The notes under the pieces are model-generated. The model did no database searches and was not told where the DNA came from. It worked only from the letters and a program-made list of their open reading frames with translations. From Flavobacteriales bacterium (lineage in GTDB: Bacteria > Bacteroidota > Bacteroidia > Flavobacteriales_G > JALEGO01), in assembly GCA_020631045.1 (NCBI GenBank), contig JAHDHZ010000003.1, positions 19,793-65,608 of the forward strand: a DNA stretch of 45,816 nt, given 5' to 3'. Each line of letters opens with the position of its first letter. Position 1 is the first letter of the stretch. Position numbers and translations under genes: made by a program. Shown here in pieces: positions 40,139-45,816 of this stretch.

Positions 40139-41770
40139 ATGACAGATTTGGGGTTTAATAAAAACGAAGATCACAACAAACTTTTAGTTTCTAATCTAAA
40201 CAGAAAGCTCGATCAGATTTTTTTGGGTGGAGGCAAGAAAAAAATTGAGAAACATAAAAAGAAAGGAAAGCTCACGGCACGTGAACGTATTGAATATTTG
40301 TTAGATAAAGATGCACCTCAGGTTGAGATAGGTGCTTTTGCTGCCGATGGTATGTATGAACAATATGGTGGATGCCCTTCTGCTGGCGTGATTGTAGTAA
40401 TCGGATACGTATCCGGCAAGCAATGTATTGTTGTTGCCAATGACGCTACAGTGAAAGCAGGTGCGTGGTTTCCGATGACGGGTAAGAAGAACCTTAGGGC
40501 TCAAGAGATTGCAATTGAAAACAAATTGCCAATTATTTATTTGGTCGACAGTGCCGGCGTGTTTTTGCCTATGCAAGACGAAATATTCCCAGACAAAGAA
40601 CATTTCGGACGCATCTTTAGAAACAATGCCGTGATGAGCTCCATGGGCATTACTCAAATTGCAGCAGTAATGGGCAGTTGTGTCGCTGGCGGAGCCTACT
40701 TGCCCATTATGAGTGATGAGGCTTTGATTGTTGAGAAAACGGGGTCTATCTTTTTGGCAGGCTCTTATTTGGTAAAAGCCGCAATCGGAGAAGACATAGA
40801 CAATGAGACCTTGGGAGGAGCAACCACTCATTCAGAGATTTCTGGAGTGACTGATTATAAATGCAAAGACGATCACGATTGTCTAGATAAAATAAAATCT
40901 ATTGTAGATAAGATAGGAGCCAAGCCCAAGGCAGGTTTTGATCGTAAAAAATCAGCTTTGCCCAAAGAAAATCAAGAAGAGATTTTTGGAATTCTTCCTT
41001 CTGACCGTGCCAAGCAGTATGAAGTAAGAGAAATTATCAAACGATTAGTTGACGATTCTGAATTTACTGAGTACAAAGAAGGTTATGGCAAAACCATTGT
41101 GTGTTGTTATGCTCGTATTGATGGATGGAGTGTAGGCATTGTGGCCAATCAGCGAAAGTTAGTAAAAAGCAAAAAAGGTGAGATGCAATTTGGTGGAGTA
41201 ATTTATTCAGACTCTGCTGATAAAGCCTCACGTTTCATTATGAATTGCAATCAAAAAAACATTCCTCTAGTGTTTTTGCAAGATGTTACTGGTTTTATGG
41301 TAGGTTCTCGTTCAGAGCATGGAGGCATCATAAAAGATGGAGCAAAGCTTGTAAATGCGGTTTCAAATTCTATAGTTCCTAAGTTTACCATTGTGATGGG
41401 CAATTCTTATGGAGCCGGAAATTATGCTATGTGTGGTAAGGCTTATGATCCTAGATTGATTGTGAGCTGGCCTTCTGCTGAACTCGCTGTTATGGGTGGA
41501 TCGCAAGCAGCCAAAGTATTGACTCAAATAGAAGTGGCTTCTAAAAAAGCAAAAGGGGAGCAGTTAGACGAGCAAAAAGAAAAAGAACTTTTTGATTCTA
41601 TTAAAGCGAAGTACGACGATCAGGTATCTCCTTATTATGCTGCATCAAGACTTTGGGTCGACGCCATTATTAATCCGCTAGACACAAGAAAAGTGATTTC
41701 GATGGGTATTGAAATGGCGAATCATGCAGTTCCAGAAAAACCATTTAATCTGGGTTTAATTCAGACATAA
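40139..41770 (+). CDS. Acyl-CoA carboxylase, carboxyltransferase (beta) subunit
   Basis: The 543-residue protein is a carboxyltransferase of the biotin-dependent acyl-CoA carboxylases. It has GGGKKKIEKHKKKGKLTARERIEYLLD, AGVIVVIGYVSGKQCIVVANDATVKAGAWFP, IIYLVDSAGVFLPMQDE, MGSCVAGGAYLPIMSDEALIVEKTGSIFLAGSYLVKAA and, in the second half, LVFLQDVTGFMVGSRSEHGGIIKDGAKLVNAV and NSYGAGNYAMCGKAYDPRLIVSWPSAELAVMGG. It is close in layout to methylcrotonoyl/propionyl-CoA carboxylase beta chains; the substrate cannot be fixed by sequence. The biotin carboxylase subunit is not in the window. It lies 21 bases after the DCC gene. Confidence 0.93.
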   Translation: MTDLGFNKNEDHNKLLVSNLNRKLDQIFLGGGKKKIEKHKKKGKLTARERIEYLLDKDAPQVEIGAFAADGMYEQYGGCPSAGVIVVIGYVSGKQCIVVANDATVKAGAWFPMTGKKNLRAQEIAIENKLPIIYLVDSAGVFLPMQDEIFPDKEHFGRIFRNNAVMSSMGITQIAAVMGSCVAGGAYLPIMSDEALIVEKTGSIFLAGSYLVKAAIGEDIDNETLGGATTHSEISGVTDYKCKDDHDCLDKIKSIVDKIGAKPKAGFDRKKSALPKENQEEIFGILPSDRAKQYEVREIIKRLVDDSEFTEYKEGYGKTIVCCYARIDGWSVGIVANQRKLVKSKKGEMQFGGVIYSDSADKASRFIMNCNQKNIPLVFLQDVTGFMVGSRSEHGGIIKDGAKLVNAVSNSIVPKFTIVMGNSYGAGNYAMCGKAYDPRLIVSWPSAELAVMGGSQAAKVLTQIEVASKKAKGEQLDEQKEKELFDSIKAKYDDQVSPYYAASRLWVDAIINPLDTRKVISMGIEMANHAVPEKPFNLGLIQT

Positions 41771-41781
41771 ACATTTAAATC

Positions 41782-41812
41782 TTTCTTTCTACTTAAAAAA
41801 AAAGTATATTTT
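41782..41812 (+). promoter_or_regulatory. Candidate promoter TTTC-N19-TATATTTT
   Basis: TTTC (41782-41785), 19 bases, and TATATTTT (41805-41812) each differ from TTTG/TAnnTTTG by one base. The -7 element ends 21 bases before the lipoprotein ATG at 41834. Position and spacing are right; the two mismatches make it a candidate only. Confidence 0.35.
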
Positions 41813-41833
41813 AGTTTAGTAAACACTTAAGTC

Positions 41834-42712
41834 ATGATAAAAATAAAGCCAATTCTACAAAGCAGTTTAATGTATTTTTTACTGTTAAACTTTTTAATGG
41901 TTTCTTGTACCTCTTCAAATAATCAACAAGAAGCACAAGATGTTGAATTAGATGAACAGGTTGTGATGATTGAAGATGAATCGGCAACTGATATTGTATT
42001 TCCTTCATTGTTGCAAATCGCTTCTATTTTTAAACGCTCAGGCTTAGATTATGTTGATGGTATTACAAATGATGCAGACAAATTAGAGAACTATGAATCT
42101 CAAATGAGTCAGTCATTAAACTTTGGGGTTTATGTTGCTGATCTTTCTTATTGTATTAAAAATGGACAGACTCAAAATGCAATGAATTATTTAGCGAATG
42201 TAAAAGTGCTGAGTGACAAATTAGGCATCTCTTCTGTATTTGATTCTAAAGATTTGTACACTACTTTTGAAGAAAACATTGACAATCAAGATTCTTTAAT
42301 CTATGTGATTGCAAATTTGCAGGAGCGTTTAGATGACTATCTTCAAAACAATGAGATGGATTACCTTTCAGCAATTTATTTCACAGGAGGATGGGTAGAG
42401 GCGATGCATTTGGCAACTTCAGCAATGAATTTATCACAAAATGAGGCGATTTCTTCTGGTTTGGTTGAGCAAACCCTCATTTTAGATGTGATTGTAAAAG
42501 GATTAAGTTCAGGTCCACACAAAGACAATCCTCTGATTGCTTCAATCAAAGAAGATTTGGTAAAACTCAAAGAGATGTCTGATAATTTTGATTTTATTAA
42601 AGGGAGAGAAATTGAAGACATTCCTTTTGAAGAGATTCAAATTAATGCTCAAGAGGTTTCAAACCTCTCAAAAGTTATTGCCCAAGTAAGAGCTAAAATC
42701 GTAAATGGTTAA
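41834..42712 (+). CDS. Uncharacterised lipoprotein
   Basis: The 292-residue protein has a lipoprotein signal (FLLLNFLMVSCTSS, lipobox MVSC) and an acidic, Gln-rich linker (NNQQEAQDVELDEQ). A helical domain follows, with SLNFGVYVADLSYCIKNGQTQNAMNYLANVKVLSDKLGI and MDYLSAIYFTGGWVEAMHLA. I recall related lipoproteins with the 'NfGvY.aDLsY....q...Al.Yl' pattern throughout Bacteroidota, but no function is assigned. It probably sits on the outer membrane facing the periplasm. It is followed at once by another exported protein (42717-43196) and likely co-transcribed with it. Confidence 0.82.
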   Translation: MIKIKPILQSSLMYFLLLNFLMVSCTSSNNQQEAQDVELDEQVVMIEDESATDIVFPSLLQIASIFKRSGLDYVDGITNDADKLENYESQMSQSLNFGVYVADLSYCIKNGQTQNAMNYLANVKVLSDKLGISSVFDSKDLYTTFEENIDNQDSLIYVIANLQERLDDYLQNNEMDYLSAIYFTGGWVEAMHLATSAMNLSQNEAISSGLVEQTLILDVIVKGLSSGPHKDNPLIASIKEDLVKLKEMSDNFDFIKGREIEDIPFEEIQINAQEVSNLSKVIAQVRAKIVNG

Positions 42713-42716
42713 AACT

Positions 42717-43196
42717 ATGAAAAAAATATACACTTACATCATATTTGCATTCGCACTTATGCAGATGCAATCGATTCAGTTATTTGCTCAACAGCAGTCT
42801 GTTTGTAATTCAGTTGAAATCAGAAAAAAGGCCAGATTACTTTTTAAACCTGATTTTCATTACGATGCATCAAAAACAACGTTTGTGACCTTTATGAATA
42901 AAAAGCAATTCAAAGAGCTTGAAGTGCCTTTGTATATTGGAGAGCGGTATAAGGTGATCTTTAGTACTGAGAGTTTACCTCAAGATGTTGATATTGAGGT
43001 GTTTGACAAGAAGTACTCTTCGAAATCTCGAACAAAAATATTCTCCTCTAAAGATGTTGAAAAATCAGAAGATGGCACCTATATCTTTGAGCCTAAAAAG
43101 CCTTTGAGAAGAATGTACATAGATTATTCGATTCCTCCGACACAGGGAGAGATTGAAAAGGGATGTATTATAGTTACTTTAGGGTATAAGATCTAG
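42717..43196 (+). CDS. Uncharacterised exported protein
   Basis: From ATG 42717 the protein has 159 residues: a signal peptide (MKKIYTYIIFAFALMQMQSIQLFAQ) and a mainly beta domain with VTFMNKKQFKELEVPLYIGERYKVIFSTESLPQDVDIEVFDKKYSSKSRTKIFSS and RRMYIDYSIPPTQGEIEKGCIIVTLGYK. The track starts four codons earlier (MVKTM), overlapping the lipoprotein gene by 8 bases; both starts are possible, but the MKKIYTY form is a cleaner signal. I do not recognise a family. The closing GCIIVTLGYK and the small size suggest a periplasmic accessory of the preceding lipoprotein (inference). Confidence 0.78.
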   Translation: MKKIYTYIIFAFALMQMQSIQLFAQQQSVCNSVEIRKKARLLFKPDFHYDASKTTFVTFMNKKQFKELEVPLYIGERYKVIFSTESLPQDVDIEVFDKKYSSKSRTKIFSSKDVEKSEDGTYIFEPKKPLRRMYIDYSIPPTQGEIEKGCIIVTLGYKI

Positions 43197-43331
43197 TATA
43201 AATACTGATCAATTCACCCGCTATAAAGCTTTATTCACCAAATACTTAGGTATTGCATTAAATTTTTTTCAAAAAATTGTATCTTTTTAAAGTTTACTGC
43301 GTAAAATCGCAAGTGGGCTTAAATTAGATAT

Positions 43332-45816
43332 ATGAGGGTATTGTATTTTTTTCTTAGTTTTTTTCTTCTTTTCTTAGGTTTTTCTACTCAGTCATTTGCT
43401 ACGACTTTTTACTCGCAAGGCTCTGACGTTTTTTCAGCGACTTCAAACTGGGATTCTAATCCATTAGGAGGTGGATCAGTTCCTGTTTTTGCAGATTTTT
43501 TGAGTGCAACACACGATTTTGTCATTCAAGATGGGCACACTGTGACCCTTGATACAACAATTTCGATTAATGCTCTTGAAGTTGGTGCAGGTACATCAGG
43601 TAGTTTGCTTATTGGCAACAATGTCTCTGCAGATACAATGACTTTAAATGCATTTACGATCAACTCCTCGGCTTCGGTCAGCATAGCTGCTTTTGCAGCA
43701 AGCCATAGAATTGAATTGAATGGCGCTTTAGTGAATAATGGTTCTTTAGATTTGAAAGGTTCACTCACTCAGGTGGCCAATTTATTTTTAAACGGAACTT
43801 TTAGTATCTCTGGTACTCCGACTTTAAATCAGTTTAACAACATAATTTTTGAATCAGGTAATGTTACAGCCGCAACAGCACTTGATGTTGATGGTTCAGT
43901 GATCATTGAGAATGGTGCTACCTTTACAGGAGGCAGCTTAACTCATACAGTAGAAGAAAATTGGGTAGAAAATGGTACAGCAGCTTATAGTTACACAACT
44001 GATGATACCATTATTTTCAATTCTCCTTTTGTACAATCTATTCCAAATTCAGCTTATTTCAGTAATGTAAAGATGAATGGTGGAGGTACTGTCACCATGG
44101 GAACAGGTTCTGATATTCGATTTTATGGAGATTTTTTGTTAGATGGATCAACCTCAATTATAGGAAACTATGTGCCTCGTTTTTGGAAAGATTTTGAGGT
44201 TACAACAGGCTCTACGTTTAATATGACTGGGGGAGACGTTATTTTTCAAGGAACTGCTTCAGATCAGACCCTTACTTTTGATGGAGATGTTACATTTTAT
44301 GATTTCTTTTTATACTATGGTAAAGCCGCAGGATTTCAAAAAATCATCAATGGTGATTTTTCTGCTCTAGGAACTTTTTACGCCCATTCAGATGCTGATA
44401 TTGTTGGCAACGGTAATCAATCAATTGTGAATTATAGACAAGATGGCGATTGTCATTGGACGGGTTCTGTTGAGTTTACAGGGGGTACAAAATATACTGC
44501 AATGGCTTCAAATTCTTTTGAAATGAAAGGCCCTGCTAAAATTAATTTTGCAGGAAACAATTGGATTCAAGCCAATGATACAATGCTTGTAAATTCAACT
44601 ATTGACATTAACTCTGGTTATTTGGTACTGTCAAATAATTCTCATATTGCAGGTGCTGTTGTAGGGTTTGATTTTAATCAAGCCAATGGAACTTCACTTT
44701 ATTTGAGGGGTGAGAATGTTTGGCCAGGCAATTTTGATAACATCAATTTAGGAGAAACTTCATATCAAAGATATGATGCGAACATGAAGCAATATGTTGA
44801 GGGAGACATTGATTATGGCTATTTGGTTTTACAAAATGATACTGTTGTTTTTGAAGGTAATTCAAATGTTCGAGGTCACGTTTGGTTCAACAATGGAGTA
44901 ATTGCTCAATTAGGTAATTACGAGCACCACTTTAAATACTATGCCTATACATCTGGTAATCCTGCAATTATTTCTGATGCTGGTGGGGCTGTCTATTTTG
45001 ATGGAACAACTACTCAAGTTTTATACAATACGACTCACCCTGTAGGATGGTCTTTACACGATGTATATTTTACAGATAACGTTGCCGTGAATAGAAATGT
45101 TTACTTGAGAATGGATACACTAAAAGTAAATGGAGATTTTAATTCATCTAACCCCAGTGGAGCAGGCGGAGATGAGATTATTATTTTAAATGAAAGCAGT
45201 GCTAGATACATTTTTAATGATGGATCTGGCACTTTTAATTTAGGTGACTATACGCGTTTTCAAACTTCAGGTGATAGCGTGTTTTATAAGTGCGTAAATT
45301 CTTTTGCAACAGTGAATTGTGATGCGAATTCATCGGTTTACTTCACTTCTAATTCAGCACAAGTTATACCTGGAGGCATGACCTACGGAAATTTATGGAT
45401 GAATGGAAATGGTGATAAAACAGCAACAGCAGCTCTAGATATAAACGGAGACATTGAATGGTTTGGTGGTTCAGGAAGTTTTATTGATGGTGGATTTTCA
45501 CATACACTTGCCGGCAATCATAATGTTTACAGAGACCGGACTGATGGAGGAGTAACCACTGGTACTTTTACTTTTGATGGAAACGACCAAATCGTAGAGT
45601 CATGCCCACAATTCAATAACCTAATTATCTCAAATTCGGGTACAGTATTTGTTTCTTGTTGGATGGTCGTTCAAGCTGATTTTACTGTAAACAATGGAGC
45701 AACATTGACCACAGATAATGCAATTTACATGGATGGTGGAGATCTCTTCATTGACAATACTGGGCTCATTACTCAAACTGCAGGTTCATTATGGTTTAGA
45801 GGAACTACGGGTACTC
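43332..45816 (+). CDS. Very large secreted beta-rich protein, N-terminal 828 residues (runs off right edge)
   Basis: An open frame from ATG 43332 reaches the window end without a stop, so it is missing from the ORF track. The signal peptide is MRVLYFFLSFFLLFLGFSTQSFA. The mature part opens with TTFYSQGSDVFSATSNWDSNPLGGG, and then LEVGAGTSGSLLIGN; this 'W......GG..P..aD.v.I..G.tV' start is common in long Bacteroidota T9SS cargo. The rest is a repetitive Gly/Asn/Thr-rich beta pattern (YFSNVKMNGGGTVTMGTGSDIRFYGDFLLDGST; GNLWMNGNGDKTATAALDINGDIEWFGG) that looks like a beta-helix or stacked-sandwich surface protein. A C-terminal sorting domain is expected beyond the window. The 135-base gap before it holds a 12-base AT-rich palindrome and T-runs but no convincing promoter. 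Confidence 0.85.
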   Translation, partial: MRVLYFFLSFFLLFLGFSTQSFATTFYSQGSDVFSATSNWDSNPLGGGSVPVFADFLSATHDFVIQDGHTVTLDTTISINALEVGAGTSGSLLIGNNVSADTMTLNAFTINSSASVSIAAFAASHRIELNGALVNNGSLDLKGSLTQVANLFLNGTFSISGTPTLNQFNNIIFESGNVTAATALDVDGSVIIENGATFTGGSLTHTVEENWVENGTAAYSYTTDDTIIFNSPFVQSIPNSAYFSNVKMNGGGTVTMGTGSDIRFYGDFLLDGSTSIIGNYVPRFWKDFEVTTGSTFNMTGGDVIFQGTASDQTLTFDGDVTFYDFFLYYGKAAGFQKIINGDFSALGTFYAHSDADIVGNGNQSIVNYRQDGDCHWTGSVEFTGGTKYTAMASNSFEMKGPAKINFAGNNWIQANDTMLVNSTIDINSGYLVLSNNSHIAGAVVGFDFNQANGTSLYLRGENVWPGNFDNINLGETSYQRYDANMKQYVEGDIDYGYLVLQNDTVVFEGNSNVRGHVWFNNGVIAQLGNYEHHFKYYAYTSGNPAIISDAGGAVYFDGTTTQVLYNTTHPVGWSLHDVYFTDNVAVNRNVYLRMDTLKVNGDFNSSNPSGAGGDEIIILNESSARYIFNDGSGTFNLGDYTRFQTSGDSVFYKCVNSFATVNCDANSSVYFTSNSAQVIPGGMTYGNLWMNGNGDKTATAALDINGDIEWFGGSGSFIDGGFSHTLAGNHNVYRDRTDGGVTTGTFTFDGNDQIVESCPQFNNLIISNSGTVFVSCWMVVQADFTVNNGATLTTDNAIYMDGGDLFIDNTGLITQTAGSLWFRGTTGT

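Noticed and set aside
40301-40831. 176-residue minus-strand ORF opposite the acyl-CoA carboxylase gene
   Set aside because: It is antisense to a highly conserved coding region, its product is His/Cys-rich noise without a family pattern, and the plus-strand gene explains the sequence.
43223-43234. 12-base palindrome ATAAAGCTTTAT in the gap before the giant protein gene
   Set aside because: Too short and AT-rich for a reliable terminator or operator, with no T-run directly after it; likely chance.

Overview
The window looks like a stretch of chromosome from a low-GC Bacteroidota, most likely a marine-type member of Flavobacteriales. The reasons are: two complete proteins with C-terminal type IX secretion (T9SS) sorting domains; Bacteroidota-style promoters (TTTG, 19 bases, TAnnTTTG); and families typical of that phylum, including DUF4301, DUF6913, BshA, a GH3/beta-lactamase fusion, bacterial eIF1/SUI1 and Wzt with a C-terminal sugar-binding domain. 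There are no rRNA, tRNA, CRISPR or insertion-sequence genes. Coding density is very high, and no gene-free gap exceeds about 140 bases.

Layout. (1) 1-2606: a partial outer-membrane protein, a small Cys-motif membrane protein, DUF4301 and DUF6913. (2) 2599-15338: a surface polysaccharide (O-antigen type) cluster. It holds a Wzm/Wzt ABC exporter, two FkbM methyltransferases, a sugar C-methyltransferase-like protein, glycosyltransferases of families 2, 4 and 9, two sugar-nucleotide SDR enzymes and a nucleotidyltransferase. (3) 15335-18544: a housekeeping run reading into that cluster (acyl-CoA thioesterase, pruA, FtsB/DivIC, a short methylmalonyl-CoA mutase small-subunit relative), with a perfect promoter in front. 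(4) 18626-21173: a CapD/FlaA1-type sugar dehydratase and a transglutaminase-like protein. (5) 21258-24541: gcvT, a secreted zinc phospholipase C/P1-nuclease-like protein and a DUF1684-VanX fusion lipoprotein. (6) 24538-28291: small membrane protein, xerD, HAD phosphatase, eIF1, a seven-repeat beta-propeller T9SS protein and a small lipoprotein. (7) 28323-34870: bshA, the GH3/beta-lactamase fusion, nitroreductase, GlcNAc kinase and a T9SS protein, suggesting cell-wall amino-sugar turnover plus bacillithiol synthesis. (8) 34957-36366: a YadA-head repeat surface protein. (9) 36368-41770: phenylacetyl-CoA epoxidase genes in two divergent arms (paaE plus an extra ferredoxin; paaABC plus a DCC thiol protein), then an acyl-CoA carboxylase beta subunit. 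(10) 41834-45816: two exported proteins of unknown function and the start of a very large secreted beta-rich protein that leaves the window.

How the parts fit: regions 2-4 would build, methylate and export a cell-surface glycan, perhaps the LPS that anchors T9SS cargo (inference), and the window also encodes cargo. The most unusual points are an SDR enzyme lacking two catalytic residues, a C-methyltransferase that has lost its zinc site, an orphan shortened MutA, the DUF1684-VanX fusion with an internal base-composition shift, a ferredoxin duplicated from the PaaE C-terminus, and the fact that all five convergent gene pairs overlap or nearly touch. I did not find a clear, wholly new defence or mobile system.
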